Origin: Pyramidobacter sp. | GTDB lineage: Bacteria > Synergistota > Synergistia > Synergistales > Dethiosulfovibrionaceae | Assembly (NCBI GenBank): GCA_017940445.1 | Contig: JAGAYQ010000222.1 | Span: 1 to 17,533 of the forward strand | DNA: 17,533 nt | Reading direction: 5' to 3' | Shown: one piece after another, positions 6,141 through 14,093 of the stretch | How the letters are laid out: each line of letters begins with the position of its first letter | Numbering within the stretch: position 1 is the stretch's first letter | Notes under the pieces: model-generated | Database searches by the model: none | Seen by the model: only the letters and a program-made list of their open reading frames with translations | What the model was told of the DNA's origin: nothing | Translations under genes and position numbers: made by a program

Positions 6141-7382
6141 GTGATCGAAAACGAAGAAACGCAGCACAATCCGTCGTACCGCTGGGTGATCGCGGTCGTG
6201 TGCTTTTTGATGATGTTCGTCACGATGGGCTTCGGCAATTCGCCGAACGGCCAGTATCTGGGGCCCGTCACGAAGGAGTTCGGCCTCAGCCGGGCAGACT
6301 TCGCGCTGACGTTCAGCATGCGCTATCTCTTTACGATGACGTTCAATCTGCTCTGGGGAAAGCTGTTCCTCAGGATGGGCGCGCAGAAGCTGAGCGGGCT
6401 GGGCATCCTCTGCCTGTCAGGAGCGTTTTTCCTGTTCTCCGTGTCCGACCGGCTGCCGCTGTTCTATCTGGGCGGCGCGCTTCAGGGCATGGCGCTCGCC
6501 TACTGCACGACGGCGACATGCTCGTCGCTGGTAAACAGCTGGTTTGACGAGAACAAGGGCACGGTGCTCGGCGTCGTCTTTGCCGCCAGCGGCCTGGGCG
6601 GCGCGGCGGGCAACTTCATCGTCGCCAGATGGATCGCGGCGAACGGCTGGCGGTATTCCTACCGCCTCACGTCGCTGCTCATCCTTGCCGCGGGCCTTGG
6701 GCTGACGCTGTTCATCCGCGCGCGCAAAGGCGCGGCTGCGGCTCCCGCAGGGAAAAAACAGTCAAAGCAGCCCGTCTGGGAGGGCGTGCCGCTTGAGGTG
6801 CTGCGCAAAAAAGCGTATTTCTACGTCGTCTTCGTGATCGTCTTCGTGCTCGGCTGGCTGTGCAATCCCGTCTACACGATCGCGCCGGCGCATCTCGTCG
6901 ACCGCGGCTACGACCCCGTTTTTGCCGGACAGATCACCGGCATCCTCTTCGCCGTGCTCGGCGTGGCGAAGGTGCTGTGCGGCATCATGTACGACCGCTG
7001 GGGCCTGAAGCCCGTGTTCCTCCTCTGCAGCGCCTCCGGCATTGCCGCGCTGCTCGTGCTTGCCTGGGCACAGGGCACGTTTGCCGCGCTGCTGTTTGCG
7101 TTCCTGCTCGGCTTTGCCATGCCGGTGGAGACGATCATCATCCCGCTGCTGGTGATGAACCTGTTCGGGCAGAAGGCTTACAACTCGGTCGTCGGCGTCC
7201 TGATCGCGCTGATGTCCGGCGGCATCGCCTTCGGCAACCCGCTGGTCAACTTCCTTTACGGCCGGCTCGGCAGCTACACGCCGGCGCTTGTCAGCTACAC
7301 GGCGCTGTTTGCGCTCTGCGCGCTGCTCTACCTGTGGTGCGACGCTCAGGCGAGCTCGCTGAAAAAAGCGAACGCTCGGTAA
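6141..7382 (+). CDS. MFS transporter, oxalate/formate antiporter (OFA)-like
   Basis: A 413-residue integral membrane protein with twelve predicted segments in two halves. The halves are joined by a charged cytoplasmic loop (about residues 192-225, with KGAAAAPAGKKQSK). The pattern of NSPNGQYLGPVTKEFGLSRA near the N-terminus, ENKGTVLGVVFAASGLGG in the first half and YDRWGLKP in the second fits the OFA subfamily, which moves small carboxylates. The substrate cannot be told from sequence. GTG 6141 is preferred because GGAG lies 9 bases upstream; a TTG at 6126 has no site and an ATG at 6136 meets a stop at once. The gene begins 44 bases after the second mgtE and ends at a terminator, so it may be the last gene of that transcript. 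Confidence 0.88.
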   Translation: MIENEETQHNPSYRWVIAVVCFLMMFVTMGFGNSPNGQYLGPVTKEFGLSRADFALTFSMRYLFTMTFNLLWGKLFLRMGAQKLSGLGILCLSGAFFLFSVSDRLPLFYLGGALQGMALAYCTTATCSSLVNSWFDENKGTVLGVVFAASGLGGAAGNFIVARWIAANGWRYSYRLTSLLILAAGLGLTLFIRARKGAAAAPAGKKQSKQPVWEGVPLEVLRKKAYFYVVFVIVFVLGWLCNPVYTIAPAHLVDRGYDPVFAGQITGILFAVLGVAKVLCGIMYDRWGLKPVFLLCSASGIAALLVLAWAQGTFAALLFAFLLGFAMPVETIIIPLLVMNLFGQKAYNSVVGVLIALMSGGIAFGNPLVNFLYGRLGSYTPALVSYTALFALCALLYLWCDAQASSLKKANAR

Positions 7383-7387
7383 TGATC

Positions 7388-7423
7388 AAAGCTCAGAAAC
7401 CATTCCGGTTCCTGAGCTTTTTT
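7388..7423 (+). terminator. Rho-independent terminator after the MFS gene
   Basis: AAAGCTCAG (7388-7396) pairs with CTGAGCTTT (7412-7420), with an inner AACC/GGTT pairing, and ends in a run of six T. It starts 5 bases after the stop codon of the MFS gene. Confidence 0.88.
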
Positions 7424-7441
7424 GTGACAGGAGGCATTGGG

Positions 7442-8365
7442 ATGAAGAAATGGCTGCTTTTCGTGCTGCTGCTGGCGGCGCTGCCGGCGCGGGCGTTTGA
7501 CGATCCGCGTCAGGAGGCCGCCGCCGAACTGATGCGGCAGTGCGAAGCGGTGCTGTGGAAGGAGAAGCGGACGCGCGTCCCCGGCTTTGACGAACGCTGC
7601 GACCCCGGCCATACAGGGCTGGTAGGGATGATGATCTCGCCGCTGACGACCACGCCGGGAAGCTGGCACGACAAGCGCGCCGCCGCGCAGCCTGAGATGG
7701 CCGGCGCAGTGGCCGGCTACCTGATCCGCGCCGGGGTGAAAGAGGGCGACTGGATCGGCGTCAATTCCACGAGCTCGTATCCGGGCTTTACGCTCTCCGT
7801 GCTCTGCGCTGCCAAAACGCTGGGGCTGAACACGCTGTTCGCGCTGTCATACGGTTCGTCGCAGTGGGGCGGCAACGTGCCGGAATTTACCGTCCCCGTC
7901 ATGCTCGACGTGCTGCGCGCAGCGGGGCTGCTGGATGCCCGGATCGATCTGCTCACGCCGGGCGGCATCGAAGACCGCATCCGCAAAAATCTGCTTGAGG
8001 AGAACGCGCTGCCTGTGGTGCGGCGGCTGATGGGAGACCGGCCGGAAACGTGCCTGGTGCCGCAGGGACACCGCGCTTCGATGGCTGCCCGCCAGGCCCT
8101 GTTCGCTGGACGGACGCTGAAGGCGTTCGTCAGCTGCGGCGGTTCGTGGCTGAGCATGGGACGCGAGATGGAGCACGCTGTGAAGCTGCCTCACGGCCTG
8201 ATCCTGCCGGGGCAGATCGAAGCGCCGCCGGCGGCGTGGAACCGCGGGCTGATCTATGATCATCTGGAGCGCGGCGTGCCGTGCGTGCATCTGCTGTTTA
8301 CGCGCGGCGTCTGCGCCGATTGGAACCTGCCGCACAGCAGCGGGCCAGAGCCGGACTTTGAGTGA
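7442..8365 (+). CDS. Secreted poly-gamma-glutamate-system-like protein (PgsW-like)
   Basis: A 307-residue protein with a clear Sec signal peptide, MKKWLLFVLLLAALPARA followed by FDDP, so it should act outside the cytoplasmic membrane. The segments HTGLVGMMISPLTTTPGSWHDKR (about residues 57-80), AGVKEGDWIGVNSTSSYPG and LSYGSSQWGGNVPEFTV match my memory of the poly-gamma-glutamate system protein family. That family occurs beside pgsB/pgsC-type synthesis genes in several anaerobes, and its biochemical role is not established. Here no ligase or export gene is adjacent: the gene sits alone between two terminators. The start follows ACAGGAGG with 9 bases spacing, and its ribosome binding site begins just past the preceding terminator. 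The family call is from memory of motifs and not confirmed by search. Confidence 0.62.
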   Translation: MKKWLLFVLLLAALPARAFDDPRQEAAAELMRQCEAVLWKEKRTRVPGFDERCDPGHTGLVGMMISPLTTTPGSWHDKRAAAQPEMAGAVAGYLIRAGVKEGDWIGVNSTSSYPGFTLSVLCAAKTLGLNTLFALSYGSSQWGGNVPEFTVPVMLDVLRAAGLLDARIDLLTPGGIEDRIRKNLLEENALPVVRRLMGDRPETCLVPQGHRASMAARQALFAGRTLKAFVSCGGSWLSMGREMEHAVKLPHGLILPGQIEAPPAAWNRGLIYDHLERGVPCVHLLFTRGVCADWNLPHSSGPEPDFE

Positions 8366-8428
8366 CGCGTCAAAAAAAGCATGTTGCGGCGCCGACGTGC
8401 GATGAGTATTGTGATCACGCATGAGGAT

Positions 8429-8469
8429 AAACACGGGCTTTCGGATTTCCGCCGAAAGCCCGTGTTTTT
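8429..8469 (+). terminator. Strong terminator after the PgsW-like gene
   Basis: A perfect 16-base stem pairs AAACACGGGCTTTCGG (8429-8444) with CCGAAAGCCCGTGTTT (8452-8467) around a 7-base loop, followed by T residues. It lies about 60 bases after the stop codon. The A tract on the other side would let it also work in reverse. Confidence 0.92.
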
Positions 8470-8558
8470 GTACGCGAATTGTTTGGCCGCGAAAAAGAAT
8501 TTGCGATTATGATACTTCTTTAGTGAGGTATTTTAAAAATTTTCGTGACAAAATACAC

Positions 8559-8587
8559 TTTAAAATTCGGAAAAGAGGGTGTATAAT
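8559..8587 (+). promoter_or_regulatory. Promoter of the first MBL-fold gene
   Basis: TATAAT at 8582-8587 is a perfect -10; TTTAAA at 8559-8564 is a 4-of-6 -35 at 17 bases. It lies in an AT-rich stretch right after a terminator and 55 bases before the gene start. Confidence 0.7.
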
Positions 8588-8641
8588 TTAGAACATCGTG
8601 AAATGAACAAAACAAAAACTAACAGAAAGGACGCGCGGCGC

Positions 8642-9475
8642 ATGAAAATCACCACGCTGATGGACAATCTTCCTTCGGAAAACAAGGCTCTGATCAACGA
8701 GCACGGCCTGTCGGTGCTGATCGAGCGCGGCGGCAAGCGCATCCTCTTCGACTGCGGACAGGGCGCGCATACGTGGAGCAATGCGCATCGCCTGGGCATC
8801 AACATCAAGCGCATCGACGCGGTGGTGCTGAGCCACAGCCACTACGACCATGCCGCGGGGTTCCGCGACCTGATCGAGCTGGGCGGCGGCGGGAGCATGC
8901 TCTGGACCGGACCGCATTTCTTCGAGCCGAAATTTGCCTTTGACGGGCTGAAGTACACCGACCTGTCCTGCGGCTTTGACGAGGATTTCCTGATGCTCAG
9001 CGGCGTCTCTCACAACGTCTGCACCGACGTGACGGAGCTGGCGCCGGGCGCGTGGCTGGTGGCGAACTTTCCGCGCACGCACGCCTTTGAGACGATCCCG
9101 GAGCGGTTCGTGCGGCAGACGCCCGAGGGTATGAAGCCCGACGACTTCGGCGATGAGGTCTGCCTGGCGCTGGACACGCCGGACGGTCTGGCGGTGCAGG
9201 TGGGGTGCTCGCATCCCGGCATCCTCAACATGATCGAGACAGTCCACGAGCGGCTGAACAGGCCTGTATACGCGGTCTTCGGCGGCACGCATCTGGTGGA
9301 GGCCGATGAGGCGCGCGTGAAGTCCACGGTTGAGCAGCTTCGCGGCATGGGCCTGAAGATCCTGGGGCTGAGCCACTGCTCCGGCGCGCAGGCTGAAAGC
9401 TGCATCCACGGCCTCGGCGGCGTGCACAGCTGCCATATGGCTGTCGGCGACTGCGTGTGGTTCGAGGAACAATGA
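8642..9475 (+). CDS. MBL-fold metallo-hydrolase (COG1237-like)
   Basis: A 277-residue cytoplasmic protein of the metallo-beta-lactamase fold. The metal-binding motif HSHYDH is at 65-70, and later histidines in VGCSHPG and LSHCSG complete the expected site. The opening (TLMDNLPSENKALINEHGLSV) and the GCSHPGILNMIE segment resemble the COG1237 group, often named after a dihydropterin-ribofuranosyl-aminobenzene phosphate synthase. That name reflects archaeal members and should not be taken as the function here. The start has AAAGGA about 10 bases upstream and its own promoter. The stop codon lies inside the first arm of the AT-rich inverted-repeat element that follows. Confidence 0.82.
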   Translation: MKITTLMDNLPSENKALINEHGLSVLIERGGKRILFDCGQGAHTWSNAHRLGINIKRIDAVVLSHSHYDHAAGFRDLIELGGGGSMLWTGPHFFEPKFAFDGLKYTDLSCGFDEDFLMLSGVSHNVCTDVTELAPGAWLVANFPRTHAFETIPERFVRQTPEGMKPDDFGDEVCLALDTPDGLAVQVGCSHPGILNMIETVHERLNRPVYAVFGGTHLVEADEARVKSTVEQLRGMGLKILGLSHCSGAQAESCIHGLGGVHSCHMAVGDCVWFEEQ

Positions 9476-9662
9476 GTAATTAGTAATGAGTAATGAGTAA
9501 TTACAATCGTTTCAGTAGTGCGTGAGGCATCCGCATTCCATAGCACGCAGATGGATACCAGGGGGCGAGAAGCGCCTTTGAACTGTGTATCCTTGTACCG
9601 AAAATCTGAAAGGGCTCAAAAACGTTTCTTAATTACTCATTAATAATTACTAATTCCTAATT
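9471..9662. repeat. MITE-like 192-bp element with long imperfect inverted ends
   Basis: The left arm (9471-9504) is built of tandem AGTAATTAGTAATGAGTAAT-type units. The right arm (9629-9662) reads as its imperfect reverse complement, with TTACTCATTAATAATTACTA. The arms are very AT-rich in a GC-rich genome. The core holds further foldback: TGCGTG (9518-9523) with CACGCA (9544-9549), and GGATAC with GTATCC flanking GGCG-AGAA-GCGCC. The element overlaps the last codons of the MBL gene and has no coding frame. It resembles a miniature inverted-repeat element or a structured intergenic repeat; other copies would be needed to decide. Confidence 0.55.
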
Positions 9663-9726
9663 GCACTTTTGGGGTTTTACAGTCGGGCTGTGTCCGGCTG
9701 AAAAAAAGTATTTGGGAGGCAGTACC

Positions 9727-11067
9727 ATGGAAGTTAACGCGGCATATCTGTTTGGTTTGATCTTTGTGTCGGTCCTTGTGATGGTCATCGCCATCTCCAA
9801 GTTCCACCAGCACCCGTTCATCGTCATGACGGTGATCTCGATCGCCGTCGGCCTGATCTGGGGCGTTGAGCCCGGCAAGGTCGTCGATACGGTCAAGAGC
9901 GGCTTCGGCGGCATCCTGACGAGCATCGGCATCGTCATCCTCTGCGGCACGATCATCGGCAAGATCCTTGAGAAGACCGGTGCGGCGCTGACGATGGCGA
10001 ACACGATCCTCGGCATCGTCGGCCAGAAGAACAGCGTCGTCGCCATCGGCGCGATGGGCTACATCACGGGCATCCCGGTCTTCTGCGACTCCGGCTTCGT
10101 CGTCCTTTCGCCCATCAACCGCGCTCTTGCTCAGCAGAGCAACACGTCGCTGGCCGTCATGGGAACGGCTCTTTCCGGCGGTCTGTACGCCACTCACTGC
10201 CTTGTTCCTCCGACGCCCGGCCCCATCGCCATGGCAGGCACGCTGAACGCTGACCTCGGCCTGACGATCCTCGTCGGTCTGGTCCTTTCGATCCCCGCCG
10301 TGCTCGTCGCGATCCTCTACGCGAAGAAGGTCGCCAGCACGGTGCAGATCCCTGCCAACTCCGAGTTCACGATGGAAGAGCTGGAGAAGAAGTACGGCAA
10401 GCTTCCCGGCGCCTGCGCCAGCTTTGCCCCGCTCCTTCTGCCCATCGTCCTCATCGCTCTGGCTTCCGTGGCCAATTTCCCCACCCGTCCGCTTGGCGAC
10501 GGCACGGCCCGCATGCTCATCACCTTCTTCGGTAATCCCGTCATCGCTCTGCTGCTCGGCGTCTTCCTGTCGATGATGCTGATCCCCGCTTCTGAAAAGA
10601 AGAACACGCTGGCCTGGATCACCGAGGGCGTCACTGACTCGGCCGCTATCCTTGTCATCACCGGTGCCGGCGGTTCGTTCGGCGCGATCCTCAAGCTGCT
10701 CCCCATCGCCGATGCGGCCAAGGGCCTGTTCGGCACCAGCCTAGGCATCCTGCTGCCCTTCGCCGTCTCGATGGTCCTCAAGCTCGCCATGGGCGCTTCC
10801 ACCGTCGCGATGATCACCACCGCCAGCATGATGGCTCCGCTTATGGAGACCATGGGCTTCGTCTCGCCGCTTCAGAAGGTCCTCGTCGTCATGGCCATCG
10901 GCGCCGGCTCCATGGTCGCCTCGCACGCCAACGACTCCTACTTCTGGGTCGTGTCGCAGTTCTCCGACATGAAGCCCAGCGAAGCGTACAAGTGCCAGAC
11001 GGGCATGACCGCCGTCATGGGGCTTGTCATCGCCGCGATCCTCTACGGCCTGACGATGGTGCTGTAA
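9727..11067 (+). CDS. GntP-family permease, probable D-glycerate (or gluconate) importer
   Basis: A 446-residue membrane protein of the gluconate permease family with about twelve hydrophobic segments. The family motif GYITGIPVFCDSGFVVLSP (about 111-129) and the HCLVPPTPGPIAMAG segment are intact. GntP members import sugar acids with protons. The gene for glycerate 2-kinase starts 7 bases after this stop codon, so D-glycerate is the likely substrate here; this is inferred from context. The start has GGGAGG 7 bases upstream. The gene uses mostly C-ending codons, as expected of a well-expressed gene. I could not find a clear promoter between the inverted-repeat element and the gene. Confidence 0.9.
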   Translation: MEVNAAYLFGLIFVSVLVMVIAISKFHQHPFIVMTVISIAVGLIWGVEPGKVVDTVKSGFGGILTSIGIVILCGTIIGKILEKTGAALTMANTILGIVGQKNSVVAIGAMGYITGIPVFCDSGFVVLSPINRALAQQSNTSLAVMGTALSGGLYATHCLVPPTPGPIAMAGTLNADLGLTILVGLVLSIPAVLVAILYAKKVASTVQIPANSEFTMEELEKKYGKLPGACASFAPLLLPIVLIALASVANFPTRPLGDGTARMLITFFGNPVIALLLGVFLSMMLIPASEKKNTLAWITEGVTDSAAILVITGAGGSFGAILKLLPIADAAKGLFGTSLGILLPFAVSMVLKLAMGASTVAMITTASMMAPLMETMGFVSPLQKVLVVMAIGAGSMVASHANDSYFWVVSQFSDMKPSEAYKCQTGMTAVMGLVIAAILYGLTMVL

Positions 11068-11074
11068 GCGAAAG

Positions 11075-12313
11075 ATGAATTTACGCAGCGATTCTGATCG
11101 CATCATAAGGGCGGCTCTTGCAGCCGCCCTTCCTGATACTGCGGTACGGAAAGCGCTTGACGGCGCTGATTTCGGCACGGGGCGCCTGGTCCTCGTCGCC
11201 GTCGGCAAGGCTGCCTGGCAGATGGCGCATGCCGCCGTCGAACAGCTGGGCAGCCGCATTTCCAGCGGCGTCGTGATCACCAAGTACGGTCACAGCCAGG
11301 GCGATCTGCCGGGGCTGAAGATCTTCGAAGCGGGGCATCCCGTTCCCGACGACAATTCGTTCGCCGCGACCGACGAGGCCATCCGCGCCGTGTCCGGCCT
11401 GACGGCGGACGACACGGTCCTGTTCCTCATCTCCGGCGGCGGCTCGGCCCTGTTTGAAAAGCCGCTGATTTCGCGCGATTCGCTCGACGCGCTCACCAAG
11501 CAGCTGCTCGCCTGCGGTGCCGACATCGTCGAGATGAACACCGTGCGCAAGCGTCTTTCGGCCGTCAAGGGCGGACGCTTTGCCAGGCTGTGCGAGCCGG
11601 CACATGTGATGTCGATCGTTCTTTCCGACATCATCGGCGACCCGCTCGACATGATCGCTTCCGGCCCTGCCTATCCTGACAGCAGCACCTGCGAGCAGGC
11701 CCGCGCGATCATCGCCAAATACGGCATCACCGTTGATGCGGAGACCGCGAAGCTGCTCGATCAGGAAACGCCCAAGCAGCTCGACAACGTGACCACGTTC
11801 GTCACCGGCAGCGTCCGCCAGCTGTGCCGCGCCGCCGCCGGACAGGCGCGCGCCTTGGGCTACGAGCCCGTGGTGCTGACTGCCAGTCTGAGCTGCGAGG
11901 CGCGCGAGGCGGGAACGTTCTTTGCCAACATCGCCCAGTTCCATGCTAACGACGGCAAAGACCTTGCCTTTATCGCCGGCGGCGAGACCGTCGTTCACCT
12001 CACCGGAACGGGCAAGGGCGGGCGCAATCAGGAACTGGCCCTCTCTGCTGCCGCGGGCATCGATGGCATGGATAATGCCTGCGTGTTCTCAGTCGGCAGC
12101 GACGGCACCGACGGCCCCACCGACGCCGCCGGCGGCTGGACCGACGGAACTACCGCCGCGAAGCTGCGCGCGCAGGGCGTGCAGATCTTTGACGTGCTGA
12201 AAAACAACGACGCCTATCACGCGCTCAAAGCCGTCGACGGCCTCATCATCACCGGCCCCACCGGCACCAACGTCAACGATGTGAGCGTGCTGCTCATCCG
12301 CGGAAAGAAATAA
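11075..12313 (+). CDS. Glycerate 2-kinase (GckA/TtuD type, MOFRL family)
   Basis: A 412-residue cytoplasmic kinase that converts D-glycerate to 2-phosphoglycerate with ATP, feeding lower glycolysis. The N-terminal domain (about 1-290) shows VGKAAWQM, SGGGSALFEKP (120-130) and VRKRLSAVKGGRFA. The C-terminal MOFRL domain shows AGGETVVHL, GGRNQELALSAA (315-326), SDGTDGPTDAAGG (342-354) and the diagnostic GPTGTNVND (394-402). Length and motifs are complete. It follows the GntP gene by 7 bases with only a weak AAAG site, so its translation is probably coupled to the permease. It ends before a GC-rich hairpin. Related substrates such as hydroxypyruvate derivatives are possible in the wider family. 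Confidence 0.93.
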   Translation: MNLRSDSDRIIRAALAAALPDTAVRKALDGADFGTGRLVLVAVGKAAWQMAHAAVEQLGSRISSGVVITKYGHSQGDLPGLKIFEAGHPVPDDNSFAATDEAIRAVSGLTADDTVLFLISGGGSALFEKPLISRDSLDALTKQLLACGADIVEMNTVRKRLSAVKGGRFARLCEPAHVMSIVLSDIIGDPLDMIASGPAYPDSSTCEQARAIIAKYGITVDAETAKLLDQETPKQLDNVTTFVTGSVRQLCRAAAGQARALGYEPVVLTASLSCEAREAGTFFANIAQFHANDGKDLAFIAGGETVVHLTGTGKGGRNQELALSAAAGIDGMDNACVFSVGSDGTDGPTDAAGGWTDGTTAAKLRAQGVQIFDVLKNNDAYHALKAVDGLIITGPTGTNVNDVSVLLIRGKK

Positions 12314-12332
12314 CCCATCCGTAAATACGGCA

Positions 12333-12378
12333 AAGCCCCCGCCGCCGGGAACTCTTCCCTGGCCGCGGGGGCTTGTTG
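12333..12378. terminator. GC-rich hairpin between convergent operons
   Basis: AAGCCCCCGC (12333-12342) pairs with GCGGGGGCTT (12365-12374), extended by an inner GGGAA/TTCCC stem. The T tracts are short on both sides, so it is a moderate terminator. Its position between converging genes suggests that it serves both strands. Confidence 0.7.
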
Positions 12379-12440
12379 TGTGCCGAAAATAGTGTGTTAC
12401 GGCGCGTCAATGTGATTTGCTTTTGAATCGCGAAATAGTT

Positions 12441-12995
12441 CTACAAAGCCAGCTGCCTGATGCGGTCTTCCACGATCGCTTCGGCATCCGCGCCCCAAAT
12501 ATCAAGACCGGCCGCGCTGATGAGCTCCACGTCTTTGATCCCGTAAAAGCTCTCCGCGAGCGCCTTGATATAGCCGTAGCCGAAATCATAAGGAACGAAG
12601 GTTCCGCCGGCGGTCGTCACGTAGTACAGTTTGCGGGCTTTGCACAGCCCGACAGGAACGCCTTCGGGCGTGTACTCAAAGGTGATTCCCCGGACGTTGA
12701 TCTGCTCGACGTACTGCTTGAGCGCGGCAGGGAAGGAAAGGTCCCAGTGCGGGGCCGCGATGACGATGATGTCGGCGGCGGCAAACTGCCGGGCAAGCGC
12801 AAACATCCCGTCGCCAAAGGCCTTTGCGGCGATCAGGGCGTCTCTCTTATTCAGGAATGCCTCGTTCACGGTCTCGAAACGGACATTTTCCAGCCGAAGC
12901 TGCTCGGCCTCGCCGCCGAGCGCGGACAAAAGGGCGTTCGCCAGCCTGCGGGTCCTGGAATTCTGCCGCACGCACGCGTCGATGAAAAGGATCAT
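12441..12995 (-). CDS. Flavodoxin-fold NAD(P)H-dependent reductase (AzoR/NQO-like)
   Basis: A 184-residue protein of the FMN-dependent quinone/azo reductase group. The FMN phosphate loop is near the N-terminus (DACVRQNSRTRRLA, about 6-19). APHWDLSFPAALKQYVEQI (about 80-98) matches the flavin-contacting segment of AzoR proteins, and TTAGGTF follows at about 127-133. Such enzymes transfer two electrons from NAD(P)H to quinones or azo compounds. The physiological substrate is unknown. The start at 12995 has AGGAG 9 bases upstream. The gene begins 17 bases after the stop of the MBL-fold gene on the same strand, so the two are probably one transcript. Confidence 0.86.
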   Translation of the reverse strand: MILFIDACVRQNSRTRRLANALLSALGGEAEQLRLENVRFETVNEAFLNKRDALIAAKAFGDGMFALARQFAAADIIVIAAPHWDLSFPAALKQYVEQINVRGITFEYTPEGVPVGLCKARKLYYVTTAGGTFVPYDFGYGYIKALAESFYGIKDVELISAAGLDIWGADAEAIVEDRIRQLAL

Positions 12996-13012
12996 CTGAG
13001 ACAGCTCCTGTC

Positions 13013-13975
13013 TTACTGCTGCGCCGCGGCCTGTTCCTGGAAGAACTTCACAAAGCCGCGCACGCTGTTGCCGAGGAAGTACACTTCGCGGGCCTTGTTG
13101 GCGTCATCATAAAAAGCGATGTCGGCCAGCTCGGGGTCGTCGCGCAGCATCATGCTCACCATTTCCGTCTCGCTCAGGCCGTCGCGCATGGCCTGAGCGA
13201 TTTTTTTCTCCCAGAACTCGTTCTGCGCCAGCGACCGCTCGACGATATCCCCGCGGGGCACGCTGCCGAAATGGCCCGAGCAGTACAGATCCCATTTCTG
13301 AGCTCCCAGCAGCTTCATGCTGTTTCGCCCGATCTCGGGCACGTACTTGGGCGGGGTAGCGGGGCGGATGCCGTCGCGGCGAACATGGTCAGCGAACCAG
13401 CTGGTCACGTCCAGTCCGGCGACGACGCCGAGCGCCTCGCCGCCGAAGCAGACGCGCGTTCCCGCAAAGTCGCGGATGAACGAGACGTGGTGCGTGGCAT
13501 GTCCCGGCGTGTCGAGCACGGTCCATTCCGCGCCGAGCTCGCCGCGGGGAATGATGCGGTCGGCGGGCACGGGCAGAGGCGGCTGATAGGCGGCGGCAGT
13601 GGCTTCGCCGAGGGTGGCCGCGGTGGCGTTCCAGAGCTTTTCGGGCGCGATCAGGTGCCTGGTGGCGCGCTCAAAGCAGAAGACGCGCATGTTGGGGAAG
13701 TCGCGCGTCAGGCAGCCGGCAGCTCCGGAGTGATCGAGGTGGACATGCGTGAGCAGCAGCAGGTCGGGCTTGGCGCCCAGTTCGTCGAGGGCTTTTTTCA
13801 GCGCCGGGTACGAGCCGGTGACGCCGCAGTCGACGAGCACCGTCTCGCGAGGGCTGAGCAGCAGCCACGAGCCGAGGAATTCCTCAAAGCCGGGACGGTC
13901 CAGAGGCAGCCGGAGCAGGAAGAGCGTTTCGTCGCCGCTTTTCGCGGCGGTACGGATGTCGATATAGGGAGCCAT
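13013..13975 (-). CDS. MBL-fold metallo-hydrolase
   Basis: A 320-residue cytoplasmic protein with the metallo-beta-lactamase motif HVHLDH at 77-82, preceded by a VDCG strand (48-51). DTPGHATHHVSF provides the next metal histidine and YCSGHFGSV a later one. The first strand ends in LVDCGVTGSYPALKKALDELG, usual for lactonase, glyoxalase or hydrolase members. An unusual C-terminal part of about 90 residues after GHFGS is helical and rich in charged residues. ATG 13975 is used because AAGGAGG lies 8 bases upstream. Sixteen extra in-frame codons upstream lie over the promoter region and are not needed. It heads a two-gene operon with the flavodoxin-fold reductase and diverges from the HAD gene. 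Substrate unknown. Confidence 0.85.
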   Translation of the reverse strand: MAPYIDIRTAAKSGDETLFLLRLPLDRPGFEEFLGSWLLLSPRETVLVDCGVTGSYPALKKALDELGAKPDLLLLTHVHLDHSGAAGCLTRDFPNMRVFCFERATRHLIAPEKLWNATAATLGEATAAAYQPPLPVPADRIIPRGELGAEWTVLDTPGHATHHVSFIRDFAGTRVCFGGEALGVVAGLDVTSWFADHVRRDGIRPATPPKYVPEIGRNSMKLLGAQKWDLYCSGHFGSVPRGDIVERSLAQNEFWEKKIAQAMRDGLSETEMVSMMLRDDPELADIAFYDDANKAREVYFLGNSVRGFVKFFQEQAAAQQ

Positions 13976-14022
13976 TGATACAACCTCCTTCGGATTTTGC
14001 GAGCCAAAAAACATTTTTCTCA

Positions 14023-14064
14023 ATTATAGCACCGTGCCAAAAAGTTTGAGCCGCGTGGTATGAT
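14023..14064. promoter_or_regulatory. Divergent extended -10 promoters for the MBL and HAD genes
   Basis: On the minus strand TGC-TATAAT (14031-14023) is a perfect extended -10 for the MBL-fold operon. On the plus strand TGG-TATGAT (14056-14064) is an extended -10 for the HAD gene, giving a leader of about 23 nt. Neither has a good -35, which extended -10 promoters can do without. The two sites are under 30 bases apart, so polymerase binding may be mutually exclusive. Confidence 0.6.
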
Positions 14065-14093
14065 TGACATCATGCGAAAGGGGGGAGACGCAC

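Noticed and set aside
6131..6547. Alternative plus-strand frame at the start of the MFS gene
   Set aside because: It lacks membrane character and family motifs; the overlapping frame is a clear twelve-segment transporter.
8363..8372. Palindrome TGACGCGTCA at the end of the PgsW-like gene
   Set aside because: It includes the stop codon and has no supporting context as an operator; a single short palindrome in GC-rich DNA is not enough.
8588..9472. 294-codon minus-strand frame opposite the first MBL gene
   Set aside because: It is a composition-driven antisense shadow; the plus strand carries HSHYDH and a promoter with ribosome binding site.
9471..9662. CRISPR array, because of repeated TAATGAGTAA units
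   Set aside because: The units are short, directly adjacent and lack spacers; the arms are mirrored rather than repeated with unique spacers.
11081..11998. 305-codon minus-strand frame opposite glycerate kinase
   Set aside because: It is a shadow of a complete MOFRL-family gene with all motifs on the plus strand.
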